From: Anastrepha obliqua
Taxonomy: Eukaryota; Arthropoda; Insecta; Diptera; Tephritidae
Length of the DNA stretch: 64,000 bases
Assembly: GCF_027943255.1 (NCBI RefSeq)
Contig: NC_072892.1
Coordinates: 33,813,792 to 33,877,791, forward strand
Direction of reading: 5' to 3'
This document shows positions 44,794 to 56,660 of this stretch, piece by piece. Position 1 is the stretch's first letter. Every line of letters starts with the position of its first letter. Made by a program: the position numbers and the translations under genes. The notes below the pieces were generated by a model. The model saw nothing but the letters and a program-made list of their open reading frames with translations. It did not search any database and had not been told where the DNA came from.

Positions 44794-45461
44794 GATTCCC
44801 GGTCATTTTCCCGAATCGAATTTCCCGAATGCCGCTGGCCCGAATGTCTAAAATTCCGAATAACCAAAATCCCGAATGCCATTTTCCCGAATCCATTTTC
44901 CCGAAAACCAATTTCCCGAATAACTAATTTACCGAATATTTTTAAATAATTGACGCATAAATGGTTCCAACAGAAGAATAATGTTACCATAGAAACGAAT
45001 GCAACTGTCATTCTACTTTTTAACTTCTGTTTGTACTCCCTTCTGACAGAAATACAAAAAGAGCAAGCCGATACAGAGTGTGCTATTGCGGAGTTAAGTT
45101 TAGGGAGATCGGTAAGAGCTGCACCAAAGAAGAAATGGTATCAGCTTCAAAGCAGAATCCAAGCGATCACAGCTTCCTACGATAATTATAGAAGAGAAAA
45201 CAGAGTATTGGACTATTTAAAAGCAATTTCTTATAATATTGTGCTCTAATTGGTTTACAAATATGTATATGTTCACTTTTACAAAAATTTATTGCAGTAA
45301 ATCCTTTATTACTAATAAAAAAAATTTTATTTTTCGGGGACAAAGCCATTCGTGAAACTGGCATTCGGGAAAATGGCATTCGGGATTTTGGTTATTCGGA
45401 ATTTTAGACATTCGGGCCAGCGGCATTCGGGAAATTCGATTCGGGAAAATGACCGGATACC
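44794..45461 (+). mobile_element. MULE-like non-autonomous DNA transposon with long inverted ends
   Basis: The 668-bp element lies between direct repeats GAAGAAAC (44786-44793 and 45462-45469). Its left end from CCGGTCATTTTCCCGAAT onward is perfectly inverted at the right end over about 94 bp. The arms are made of spaced TTCCCGAAT motifs, possible transposase binding sites. The inside carries a short coding remnant. Long arms and an 8-bp duplication fit Mutator-like elements better than Tc1/mariner or piggyBac; hAT or P are alternatives because they also make 8 bp. Confidence 0.8.
45053..45249 (+). pseudogene. Possible MULE transposase C-terminal fragment
   Basis: The frame running to the stop at 45249 has about 65 residues that look like a real protein tail: QKEQADTECAIAELSLG, a lysine-rich KKKWYQLQSRI stretch and VLDYLKAISYNIVL at the end. 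From memory some insect MULE transposases end in a similar E-x-Q-x(4)-E...YLK-I-x-N-I pattern. A CTGACAG acceptor-like site lies at 45042-45048, so it may be a last exon. The match is from pattern memory only. Confidence 0.4.
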
Positions 45462-45469
45462 GAAGAAAC

Positions 45470-45705
45470 ATGAACCAGTCATGGTTACAAATTCACTAGA
45501 AGCGCACCAGTTCGGTATTAGTGCATTTCTCCACAGGGTTGGTAAGCAACGCCTTGTGTTCGTTGGTTCCTAACGCTTAAGACTACATTTCAATTTTTTC
45601 GAGCATGTGCACTCACTTAGATTTTGTTTTACAACTTGTTTTCCTTTTGTAGTTAAGTAACTCCCAATGCTCTGATTTATTGAATGAAAGTTTTTTATTG
45701 ACATA
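45470..45705. other. Spacer between two mobile elements
   Basis: Unique, no gene seen. Confidence 0.35.
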
Positions 45706-46037
45706 CTAGCTGTACCCGGCGCGCGTTGCTACGCCAAGAACTAAAATAAAATTAAGAAAAACAACTTTAAAGAAAAATCAGTACAACAAGATTCAATTCA
45801 TTCTAAACCATTTTATTGATTTTGTTTATTTCGAAAAAATTGGTTGAACGGGACAGAAGTTGCTACTTTGCAGCGCCACCTGGTGGCGAGTGGCAGCAAT
45901 GAGCGTATTCTACATATTCTACCTTCTCCGTGGAAAAAACAATTATATATACCAATTTTTAATATATGATAATCGATCTAGTAATTTTTGAGTTCATCGA
46001 GGACATACAAACAAACATTCATTTTTATATATAAAGA
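45706..46037 (-). mobile_element. Minimal non-autonomous Helitron, 332 bp
   Basis: Read on the minus strand it starts TCTTTATATATAAAAATGAA after an A (46038) and ends CTAG (45709-45706) before a T. A hairpin (GCGT-AGCA-ACGC) lies about 15 bases before the end. All three Helitron marks are present and the host A/T junction is correct. There is no coding capacity. A 15-base palindrome, CGCCACCTGGTGGCG, lies at 45874-45888. Confidence 0.88.
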
Positions 46038-46770
46038 TAATAAAATATTTGCTGGAAATCTTCTGTGGAAATATTACACTGTACGACACAGCCAAACTTC
46101 TTTGAAAATAACAAGGTTCCGGCAGCAGATTCTGGTAGAAGGATAAAAAAATGTATATGTATGTGGATGGGCCATTTGAAAGTTTACATCTGAATTTTAC
46201 CCTCATAGACCAGACGCATCACCTCAAAAAGTAGACCAAATTGTTCAAATGTCATTACCGCGGCGATGATTTATAATTTATTTCGTGAGATTATTTGGTC
46301 ACCAAAAGCTCGCCTCAAATAATTGAGCTATTCGCTATATGGGTTGTTGTATGCATTTAGCACTTAAGACAGATGGTTGGAGCGATATGCTTGTATTTCT
46401 GTGTGTTGAGAAAATATAATATGTTAGAACCAATGTAGGCACTGGCACTGACATGCGAGTCACACCAATTAGTGACCTTTTTGGGGTTTCGAAATGTCCA
46501 CGAGAATTGTTTCCACCTTAAACTCCCGTTCAACTTCCAGCTGAATCTTATGCGAGTACAGTACCCACCACGGCCAGAGGCAGATTTGTTGCGCAAAAAA
46601 AAAACACAATTGTCACAAATCAACGGTAATTTGTAGCCACTTGAAGCTTGCGAACTTAAAGGTTCGAAGTTTTGAGGAAATTTTGTGCAAACTTGAAACT
46701 TTGCGTTGTGCAGTTTTTGTTGTTGTATAAACTGTAAATATTTTTCTATAAAATTAGTGGTGTTTTTATA
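46038..46770. other. No recognised gene
   Basis: The 140-residue minus-strand frame at 46357-46779 has no recognisable motif and ends in low-complexity sequence; I do not call it a gene. Confidence 0.4.
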
Positions 46771-47090
46771 ATTTTGCAACGTGGTGTATTTTTATTTTAT
46801 TTAATAATTTTTATTCTATTTTATTTAATTTTTTATTTTATTTTATTTTATTTTTATTTTTTATGTTATTCTAATTTTTATTTTATTTTACTTTATTTTT
46901 TATTTATTTTTATTTTTCTTGTTTATATTTTTTTTTTGTTTATATTTTTTTTTGTTTATATTTTTTTTGTTTTTATTTGATTTTATTTTTAAAATAGTTT
47001 CTGTACTTTTTTAATTTTTATTTTATTCTCTTTTGAATTTTTTTTGTTTTTAATTTTTTGTTGACGGTGCTAGACTTTTCCTCTCACGTA
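46771..47090. repeat. T-rich low-complexity sequence
   Basis: TTTTATTTTATTTT and TTGTTTATATTTTTTT units. Confidence 0.85.
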
Positions 47091-48199
47091 AAAGAATGTT
47101 GTTTTCTTTTGATAAAGTAAGTTATTTAACTTCAACAATTTAAAAAAAATTTTAAGTTAATGTTCATGAAGACAGATATCTACACTTTGCAATCTCGTGC
47201 TTGACAGTTAAAAATGTAAATTGGATTTAAGTTGTTTTAATATATAAAAAATTGAAATTGTGGGTAAGAAGTTAATCCATCTTCAAGTCGACAGTAGCAA
47301 CGAGGGAATTGTTTTTTTTTTCTTTTCAACTTCAGTTTATCTATTTTTTTATTTGTTGCTTTATTTGCCAAATATGTTTGCTACTGTTACAGCTGCGCCA
47401 AAGCTACCATCTCGAGCTTTCACTTCAACTTGACTATCTATCCATCAACTGGTCTTTATTTAAACCCGCCTCATGCATGCCTTCCAACCAGCATCGTGTT
47501 TTTGTTTTGTTTCTTTATAAAACATAAAAGGGTGTCTTGAAAATAAAGTTAAAACTTCTCTGCATTACCTCGCTACTTGCTGCTGCCACCAACACTAGCC
47601 AGCACTAGCACCCTTGCAGTTGCTATTCTATCTACTTTTGACAGTCACTAGATGTTTTGTGCTCCTTTTCACCTCACCCTTCTCCTCTGTAAGCTCTTAT
47701 CATTTCATAATGCCGGTGAGTATGCAAGCCCGTCCGTTCTCTCTTCATGTGTCTATGTTCCTTTGGGATATGCTTTGAACTCGACGAGGAAGCAAAAAGA
47801 GCAAAAAAATAAAATAAAAAATTAATGAAAATACATAAATGAGTGAGTTGTGTTGCGTTGTCTGCCTGTCTGCTTGTGTTCTGTCAAATTTGGTATACCT
47901 CTCTTTTTTCTTTTTTCTACGCCCGTGCTGGAGGGGCTGTTGCAGTCAACTTCAATTGAATCGCTTCAAAGTTAGTCCAAATTGCTCTCGTTTCGATCAC
48001 TTCCCTTTTCTTTACATGCGCCCGTATTTGTTTTTACGAGGTTTGCCTTTTATATATTATGCGCCTATGCAACACTACGCGTGATGAGCTGCGATTCGAT
48101 ATTTTTACCAAAAAGTTTGGTATTGTTTTAGCAGAGACTTACACATAAGATTTTCACTTACGAGCTTTATTGGTTCTTTTTGAAAAATATATCTCGCCC
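47091..48199. other. No recognised gene
   Basis: Unique sequence; no family match. The last 100 bp may belong to the mariner that follows. Confidence 0.4.
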
Positions 48200-48542
48200 A
48201 CCAAAAAATGTGGAATTATCTCGTGTAAATTTTCGTGGGATGATTTATTACGATTTTCGACGCTGACTATCGAGTGCATTGATTAACTCACTTAGACTTT
48301 TGGCATGGAAGCACCACACTTAGCCACTGTGAAATGCTGGTACGAGTTCCAATGTAGCCGTTGATTCTTGCCGTCCGAATCAACGGTCGGTGTGCCAGAA
48401 ACAATCGATGCTGTCGTCCAATTGATAATGCAAGATCGTCATGTGACACATAGCGAGATAGAGCCATCCTTGGTCATTAGTGTGACCAGCTTATATCCAA
48501 TATTGCATGAACATTTCTTCTTCAAGAAGACAAATTTAGGCA

Positions 48543-48593
<51 letters not shown>

Positions 48594-49412
48594 GTGGACC
48601 ACTGGGCACATTATAACCTCAACCTTCATATCAAGAAAGGCGAGGTTCTTACCCATTTAAAGTTTGAGAATAGGTTAAAATCGTTTCGATCCTAAGACCT
48701 CTAATCATTCACTTTACCAGATAAATTATTTTACATAAGTTTTAAATGCCACAACTATCCGTTGGGCTTGTCCAAAAAAGGGCTCTAGTCCATTGGTGTA
48801 AAGAAATTCAGCCGCAGAGATTCAAAACACGTCTGTGATCATACCAATTGACGAGCCTGAGTCGGAAGAAGGAAAATAGCAATCGACAGTATGGGTGTTT
48901 CAAGAGCTTAATTCAACAAAAGTTGGATGGTCGCTTGTTTCGGAAAAGTTCGGAAAATCTGGTCACATCGCAACTGTACCGCTAGAGAAACTTAAAAGAG
49001 TCAATTCTGAGTGGGATACAACTATTTGCTTGCCAGAAGTGTTCGGAGAATTAAGGAAAACCAACCGCCGAAAATGAATTATCCTTCACCAAGGCAATGC
49101 GAGCTCTCACGGGGCGGCTCACACAAGACAGTTTTTGAGCACTCAAAAGATGAAATGAATAGCTTATCCGCCTTATTACAATCCTTGGTAACTAATGATT
49201 TTTTTTCGTTCCCGAACATCAAAAATAAAATCCGAGGTCAACGTTTTTCAACGCCTGAAGAAGCTATTGAACCCTTTAAACAGCTCGTTTTGGAGGTATC
49301 CACTACTGAGTGGCGAAAGTGCTTTGGAAATTGTTTCAAGCGAATATAGACGTTTATTGACTTCCAAGGAGAATATTTTAAAAAACAATAAAGCCATTTT
49401 CATCAACATTGT
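48200..49412 (+). pseudogene. Degenerate mariner element, transposase in pieces
   Basis: Blocks of one transposase type follow each other in order in different frames: PKNVELSRVNFRGMIYYDFR near 48205, VPETIDAVVQLIMQDRHVTH near 48390, ILHEHFFFKK near 48505, VWVFQELN near 48892, TTICLPEVFGELRKTNRR near 49019-49074, then KNKIRGQRFSTPEEAIEPFK and WRKCFGNCFKRI to about 49350. At least five frame changes or stops and small deletions break it. It is the insect mariner type often fused to host genes (SETMAR-like transposases). No inverted ends were identified. Confidence 0.85.
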
Positions 49413-50480
49413 ACTGTGTTTTAATTTTTGAGCATGAAATATAAAACGCAACCCTCGTATTGTATGCCTGTACTATTCTCACTTGACACATTGCAGACAT
49501 GTTGTATCTGCAACGCGGCATGCTGCGGCATCTATTTGTTACTATGCTGGCGTGGAATCCTTTTCTCCTGTAGTTGCGCAAATTCCAAAGAACCAGTTTG
49601 TATGTGGATGTAATAGCTCTCAAGCAAGTGCTTATTGATTTCCCGTGGAAGAGAATTTTTTGCTATTTTACATATATTGTGGGGAATTAGATAGGTTGAT
49701 AGGCATGCACCAAAAAAAAAAAAAGACTGTTAGATAAAAAATATAACAAGGAGGCGCACTATAATACTATGTTTGCATTTAGATCGCCCTTTTTTGAATC
49801 AGCTCTGATGAACCTCAATGATCTAAAGCAGTGGGTTCGTGAATTGATTTAGTCTAGCTAATCTTCACCGAGGAAGTGAAAACTTATTTTCCATTCTAGT
49901 CGTGCATACATACACCTGCCCATTTTTTTTCGCTTTAACGAAAAAGGTACCTTTGCTGAGTTCGGTGCATCGAGCTTACAAACGACTGCTCTTTAGCTTC
50001 CACTGCTCAGTTTTAATATCTTCGACGCCTTTGCCGAATAACGTTTGTGTTTTGCAAAATTCTCGCGCGTAGAATACTCGGCCTGCTCTCGAGAAACGAT
50101 CTATATCAACTGAATTTCTAAAAGCCGACCTAATCTTAGATAAGCCACCGGTCACCTTAAATGAGTAACAATTACGCGGTAGTCAATAGGGTAAAATCCT
50201 GTTGACGAGTTGATAAATTCGAGAATTCAATAATTTCTTGTGTTTTTAATAACCACTGCGCGATATTACACTTATCAAAGATGAAGAGCTTGAGAATAAT
50301 TATTGGATCAACTGCCGTTTTGTCCCTAAATGTCACCTGTTTTTTACAATTTATTCAAGTTTTTCTAATTGAGCCTCAAGTGGATCTAAATGATTGAAAA
50401 AGCTTTTATAAAACTTCATTTTAACCAACTTCTTCCATTTTAACCAAATGTTTCTTACCCATGCGGGTTATTTTGACTCG
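49413..50480. other. No recognised gene
   Basis: Unique sequence without family match. Confidence 0.4.
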
Positions 50481-50790
50481 TTTTTTAAATTAAAAATTTG
50501 TTTTAAAATTTAGATTTTCGTTTTTTATTTTTTTTTTAATTTGATTGTGTTTTTTTTAATTTGTTTTAAATTTTAGATTATCTTTTTTAATTTGTTAATT
50601 TTTTTTAGTATAATATTAAATTTTTTTTTTTTTTATTAAAATTAAAACAATTTTTTTTTAATTTTTTTTATATTGTCTTTGTAATTTAAACTTTTTTGTT
50701 TTTACTTTTTTTAAATTTTTTTTTTTAATTTTCACTATATTCAACTTTGAATCCTCTCTTATGTTTTGACATTTTTTTTAATGCTGCATT
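50481..50790. repeat. T-rich low-complexity sequence
   Basis: AATTTTTTTTAATTT-type sequence. Confidence 0.85.
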
Positions 50791-50849
50791 TGTGGGGTTT
50801 TCGGGATGTCCATAAAGAATAGTTACAGTTTTTTTTATTTAATAAAGCA

Positions 50850-51135
50850 TTGGATACCGTTGAATGGACATTTGCGAAGGGAAATTAAACGAGGAGATGA
50901 ATCCTTCGTTGGGCACCCAGTTTTGGCTGTCGAATTTGGACGTGGATTTAAGATATTTCTATTATAGAAAAAGCTCCTCATAAAAATATCTGCCGTTCGG
51001 AGTCGGCTTGAAACAGAAGGTCCCTCCATTTGTGAAACAACATCAAGACGCACACCAAATAGGAGGAGGAGCTCGGCCAAACACCCAAAAAGGGTGTACG
51101 CGCCAATTATATATATTATATATATATTATAGACT
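50850..51135 (+). repeat. Dispersed repeat family R2, best copy
   Basis: It includes GAAAAAGCTCCTCATAAAAA, TCGGAGTCGGCTTGAAAC, GGTCCCTCCATTTGTGAAAC, ATCAAGACGCACACC and GGAGGAGGAGCTCGGCCAAA. The end is CGCCAATTATATATATTATA. Copies at 21935 (diverged) and 39795 (inverted) share this order. It probably is a SINE or MITE. No coding capacity. Confidence 0.8.
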
Positions 51136-51915
51136 TGGGCTTCATGGTACCTTCCTAAACTTTAATTTTCTATCGATTTTCGGATACAACCTTTTAAAAA
51201 TGATTCTCGAACAGGACGAAATCAAGGCTTTGAAAAGTTACACTTTCGGTTAAGCAGCTCGGCAAGACTCATGCATCCATTTACATACATGCATTTGTAT
51301 GGGAATCTGTGGCAAAGGCGTCAAATTTGTAATTCATTTTTAAGTATCGCAGGTTTATATTTTGAATTTCTTACGTTTTTCATGGGTTTTGGCATGCATT
51401 GAGCCGACTACAGAACTAAAAATAATCACTGAAAATATTTTGGTTTGTGAAAAAAAAAAATTTTTTTTTTGTTTTGTTCTTTATTTTGACACATTGCGAA
51501 GAAGGTTGAAGAAAAAAATTGCTTACAATGGAATTTGTGGTAAAATATGAAATGACGTTTATTTATGGATTCGGTGGAGGGCAAGCAAAACATGTACAAG
51601 AGATTTTTTTCCGATCATTCCGAAGGCATACTGAATTCTCGCCTCCTTGTAGACAAAGACGACATTCTCTTCGCTGTGAGTGTACCGGGTTGATTGGTTG
51701 ACTGCAATATCCCCAGGGATAGTAATTGATTTGTTGTGAGTAGTGAATAGAGAAATAACGGATGGATTGTACATACAATTTTATATATACAATTTTATAC
51801 ATACAATTTTCGATGCTTGCAAGTTCCAATGTGTTCAATAAAGTCGTCAAAAAATTTCATCTTGCATCACTTTTTCTGAGCTCATCAACACTTCCATTTT
51901 GCTGCCGGTACTGGT
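51136..51915. other. No recognised gene
   Basis: Unique sequence; overlapping short frames at 51519-51850 have no family match. Confidence 0.4.
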
Positions 51916-51919
51916 AAAT

Positions 51920-52590
51920 GATAGGTTGTTGTTGTAGCAGCAATACCAAGCTCTGTCGTCTTCGTCTAACTCATCTAAATGTAGGCCCAGAAAACTTGCT
52001 ATTTCGATAGTTGGGTCCAGAGGGAGAGGGGTGTTAGAGGAGTGAGTTTAGTGGGGCATGTGAAAAGTGGTTAGTGTCGTGCGGGGTGCCTTCACATATG
52101 TACGTTTGGTATGTCGGGGTCAATTCTGGATAAGTAGGAGTTTAACCCGCTACAATATCCAGAAAGTAATTATGACAGTGTTACGTGAGTCTCACGGGGA
52201 AGCTGCAGCTCTTCATCTACTGTAGGTGGTGGTTGGACTCCGATACGGCTTAAGAAGGTGGTGATGGTCTCTTGGTGAATGTCGTTTATTGTCTGTCTAA
52301 ACACACTGAATGGTCCAGTAGATGTCTGTTCGTTTTGTCTTGGATCTCGTCGGCGTAATTAAGGAGGTGTCTCCTGACGTTCCTGAAAGGTGTCTTTGGT
52401 TCAAGCGGGTGTCCGCAAGGGTGAAACCTACGGTAGCACCCAAGCAGAAACTGTTTGCTGAGTAATTTATTGTGCTCCTTTACCGGGAGCATCTGTGTCT
52501 TGTTGTGAAGGTGTTGAAGAGGGGTCATCAGGAAGCAAGCCGTCGCTGTCTGAATAGCAGTGTTTTGGCAAGTCTGGAGCTTTATCGACT
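51920..52590 (-). pseudogene. Jockey-clade LINE ORF2 C-terminus with CAA tail
   Basis: On the minus strand the frame reads TATACFLMTPLQHLHNKT, then LPVKEHNKLLSKQFLLGCYR, the conserved region after the RT domain of jockey-like ORF2 proteins. It continues to about 52286. After stops a TPHDTNHFSHAPLN piece follows, the degenerate Cys/His motif of the C-terminus. The 3' end is CTACAACAACAACC (51935-51922), a CAA tail like those at 24610, 27257 and 7838. The 5' part is missing and several stops are present. Confidence 0.8.
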
Positions 52591-54010
52591 GCGTGTCACT
52601 GGTTTCAGGCGATCAGGTATAAATTATAGGTAAAAATAGTGCCTCTGTTTGTGGCTATAGAGAAATTTAGGGGTTAGCGTACAAATTTTCTCTTATATTT
52701 AATAAAGTCCAACGAATTCTGCTGTACCGCAATCTCGGTATCTTCTTGACCGCTGCACAGTGTAGCTAAGCTTTTTAACAAATGTTTCAACGATTCAATG
52801 ATCAGCTTGCTTGAATTTTTCTTTCAATTCATTATTTATTACACAAATTTTTCTTTTTTTCTGCTTTGGTAAGTGTGGTTTGTTTTTATTGCCCTCCTCT
52901 TTAACACTCATTATTCTTTGTTTACATATCTGCTTTTATTTATTTCCTACTTGTTTATCAATAACTAGCGCAATATCTGTAGTTGCTCTTCTCCTAATCG
53001 CTTGCTTCCTCAATATTTAAATTCATGCGTACATCATACATATGCATGTGTGCATGTGTGTGTGTATGTATGCATGTAGTTTCTTGTTATTGTTATCTTG
53101 CTGCATTGACGGACGGTTTTATTGACTTTAATTGCATTTAGAGAATTTAGCAAAGCTAATTTACTTTGTGTTGATACATAGACTGCGCAAATACCGGGTG
53201 TACTACTATTTACAAACACAAAAAACAAAAAAGGAAAAGAGCAAAAGTGTTGTCTCAGTTTGCTCACAGCAGCATATCCCGTCAACCCAAATCTCCAAGG
53301 GCTCATTGACTTATTGACGAATTCAGGCTGGTGCATAAAATGTAGAGTTTTTGAGATTGCTGAACTGAATGGGGTTGCATAATTTCGGCCCCATTAGACA
53401 CATTCTTGTACTCGTCTCGTATGTTTGTAGGTGCGCATCATACTTGTACGACGACCACATACTGGCAAGCTATTATTTCTTCATGTTGTTCAGGCGTAAA
53501 GCAAATCATTTTGATATCGATCGTGGGCTAAAAATTTGGGCGCGAAAAATTTCCAGTAGCAAAAATGTACCAATATTTGAATCACCCGGTCATACTCATT
53601 TACAGGTTTATGGCTTTGCATATTTATGATAGACAGATCTTTTTTTTACTACTGGTTAATGGATTAGCAGCAAAGTGTGCGCTTTTTGCACAATTCAAGC
53701 GAATGTATAAATTACTGGCGCTAAGCTAAATCTAATTATTCAGAAATTATTGCTAATAAATGGATTTCGTAATTTTGCTTTGGCTTGATTAGTTGGTTGT
53801 CTAACCGAATAGAAGGGTGCAAGAGATGTTAATTATTTTTACTTCGCTTTGTTCTTCTTTATTGGAATAAAATCTATGATTACTGGGTATTGTTACTTGT
53901 CAATTAAAAGGTGATCAAACCCACCATAGCTATATTTTTATGTTAAGTTAATTAACGAAAGCTCTAAAATGCGTAGTAATTATTTGGAGTATCAATGTGA
54001 ATAAGAATAT
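52591..54010. other. No recognised gene
   Basis: Unique sequence with TGTG/TATG simple repeats at 53040-53080. No family match. Confidence 0.4.
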
Positions 54011-54273
54011 GTAGAAAATGGGAATTGAATATGAATATGAGTACAATTCTGAGTATAAATATGAGTATGAGTATGAATATGAGTGTGAGTATGAGTATCA
54101 GTATGGATATGAGTATGAGTATGAATATTTTTCTGTTTGGTCAATTTACGGCAAACCTAGGAAGCATAGTAATTATTGTATTTTAAATAGGAATGTGAAT
54201 AAAAATATGTATAAAAAAGCAATTGAGTGTGATTGGGAAAATGAGTATGAAAATGAGTTACGGTGTATACCTA
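54011..54273 (+). repeat. Degenerate hexanucleotide (GARTAT)n array, left part
   Basis: GAATAT and GAGTAT units alternate from 54018 to 54130 with decay further right. The same kind of sequence resumes at 55130-55270 beyond the mariner. The Glu/Tyr-rich frame here is a repeat artefact. Confidence 0.85.
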
Positions 54274-55113
54274 TGAAATGAGACTTTTTTTTCAATTTCA
54301 AACGTTTATTAACAAAAAATGGTTACAAAATTTGTGGATGTCGCGCCCAAAAAAATACCGTCTTTGGCCGAAAACCAAACATCGAGCCATGTTTTGGCTT
54401 CTTCGTGAGAATTGAAGCGCTGCTCGGAAAGTGCGTAGCCCATCGATGCAAACAAATGATAATCGGAAGGCGCCAAGTCTGGTGAGCAAGCCGCATGCAC
54501 CAGCCGTTCTTAATCGTACGTCTCCACCAATTCCATAATCGCTCTTGTTCGATGTGGTGGTGCATTGTCATCAAGAAAAATTACTTTGTGACGCCGATCA
54601 GCATATTCTAGGCGTTTTCGGTGTATAGCGCTGTTCAAATCGGCCAATTGTCGTTGGTAGCGTGCACCATCAACTGTTTCACCTGGTTTTAATAGCTCGT
54701 ACCAAATCATACCACGCTGATCCCAGAAAACACACAGCATTGCCTTGCGGCCGAAGCGATTTGGTTTGGCCGTTTTTTTTTTGGCTTGTGGCCGGGCGGA
54801 CAATACGATCGTTTACGCTTGGGATAGGAGAAATACACCCATTTTTCATCACCCGTAACGATTCGATGCAAAAAAGACTTCCTTTTGAACTGGGAGAGTA
54901 GCATTTCACAAGTGGTTTCACGATGTTGGCAAATCGTAGTTTGAAGGCACGGAATTCGACATTTATAAGAGCGAAAAAAATTGTTGTATGAAACATAACA
55001 AACAATGAACTGAATATTGTGGACAGATGACAGACGAAAAAACAAAACATATAGGAAGGTTTAAACATACTCCTAGCGACATCTATGGACTAATAGCTGA
55101 AAGTATCATTTCA
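54274..55113 (-). mobile_element. Decayed Mos1-like mariner, about 840 bp
   Basis: TA at 54272-54273 and 55114-55115 flank ends that read TGAAATGAGACTTTT on the left and TGAAATGATACTTTC inverted on the right. The element is about 430 bp shorter than a full mariner: the 5' third of the transposase gene is missing. It sits inside a GARTAT array. Confidence 0.85.
54305..54950 (-). pseudogene. Mos1-like mariner transposase, truncated and frame-broken
   Basis: From about 54910 the frame reads FKRKSFLHRIVTGDEKWVYF with the first catalytic aspartate, then after a frame change FGRKAMLCVFWDQRGMIWYE and VIFLDDNAPPHRTRA with the second. A stop follows, and SPDLAPSDYHLFASMGYALS with the third is in another frame. 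Residues before about 140 of the family are lost. It is of the same subfamily as the intact copy at 16341 but clearly a different lineage by sequence and ends. Confidence 0.9.
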
Positions 55114-55129
55114 TAGGTATATACCTATG

Positions 55130-55275
55130 GAAGTGAATATGAGTATTAATAAGTAGGTATAAATGTGAAAAAGAATAAAGATCAAAACGAATGTGAGTAT
55201 GAGTGAATATTAATGTAAATATGATTATGAACGCGAATATGAATATAAGTTCGGGTATAAATATGAGTACGAATA
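55130..55275 (+). repeat. Degenerate (GARTAT)n array, right part
   Basis: Continues the array of 54011-54273 after the mariner insertion. Confidence 0.75.
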
Positions 55276-55359
55276 GTTTCAAGGTGGCGCAAAATTAATC
55301 ACCCTATAAGAAGTTTTGCAATTTTAGGGATGCATGTCCGTTCTATTTGTGTGTTTTCG

Positions 55360-56660
55360 ATATCTTTTAATTTAATTTGTAGTTTGAATTTTTTTTTACT
55401 TTTTTCCTATGCTTATCAGGTTTATTCTTAATTCGGGTATTATTATTCTATTTTTTGCTCTTAATCTGAGTTTTTTTAATTAAAAATTTTTTTTACATCT
55501 TAGTCTTGCTAAATTTATTTACCTCCTTATTTACATATTTAATTGTTTTTGGTTTAATTTTGTTTTATTTGGAATTTTTTTTTTATATTTAGATGATGAG
55601 AGGAGTCGATTCAGCCACGCCTGTTCATCTTATTAGTGTTGTTTTTCTTTTGATTCGTTGTTTACAAATTTTTTACTTCATTATTTTTATTCTGAATTTG
55701 GGTATTTTTATTTTATTTTTTTTATTCTTAATTTGAGTTTTTTCAATTTTAAATTAAGTTCAAGTTTTTGCTGTTAATTTGCGTATTTTAAATAAAAATT
55801 TTTTATTGTTAATTTTCGTATTTTTAATTAATTTTTTTTTTTTACATCTTATTACATCTTTATATCGTTGTTTTACTCCTTATTCATTAAAAAACAAATT
55901 CATAAAAAACAATTTAATATATGTTTTTTAATTAATAATTGTTTAATTTTTCTTTTTATTTTGTTTTTTTTTTGTTTTTTTTTTTGTTTTATTTTTTTTA
56001 TTTTATTTTATTTTTTTTTGTATTTATTTTATTACATTTTTTTGTATTTTATTTGGTTTTGTATTTGAAGTTTTCCTCTTTAATTTAATTTAAATTTTTA
56101 ATTTTCATTCCATCTCATTTAATTGTTTTTATTTTGCCTTATTTAATTTAATTGTAGTTTGTTTTTATTTAAATTTATTTTATTTACTTTTTATTTTTAG
56201 TTAATTTTTTTATATTTTATTTGGTTTATCGCATTGTATTTGATTTTGTTTCTGAAGCTTTTCTCATTTATTTATTGTATGTTTTATTGTATTGTACTTT
56301 CATTTTGTTTCATATAATGTTTTTATTTTATTGTTTTCAAAATTATTTTAGTTTTTTTATTTGTAAAACTATTTTTATTTATTTTATTTTTAGAATTGTG
56401 TTTATTTTTTTTTATTTTTAAAATTGTTCCGATTTTTTTTTATTGTTTTTTAGTTAATTTTAAGTTTTTTTATATTATTTAATTTCTATTTTGTTTTTTT
56501 ATTAATTTTTACTTTTATTCGTTTTTATTTCCATTTCCCTTCTTTTATTTTTATTATCATTTTTTAATATTTTTCTATGACTTGATTTTATTATTTTACA
56601 TTCTATTTTATTTTATTTACTTATTTGCATTTTTTTGTTAATTAAGTGCATTGGAATTGG
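55360..56660. repeat. T-rich low-complexity sequence
   Basis: TTTTATTTTATTTTT-type sequence over 1.3 kb, the longest such block in the right half. Confidence 0.85.

Noticed and set aside
46357..46779. 140-codon minus-strand frame
   Set aside because: No motif, no splice context and its N-terminal part runs into AT-rich sequence. Chance frame is more likely.
54018..54281. Glu/Tyr-rich 87-codon frame
   Set aside because: Translation of the degenerate GARTAT repeat.
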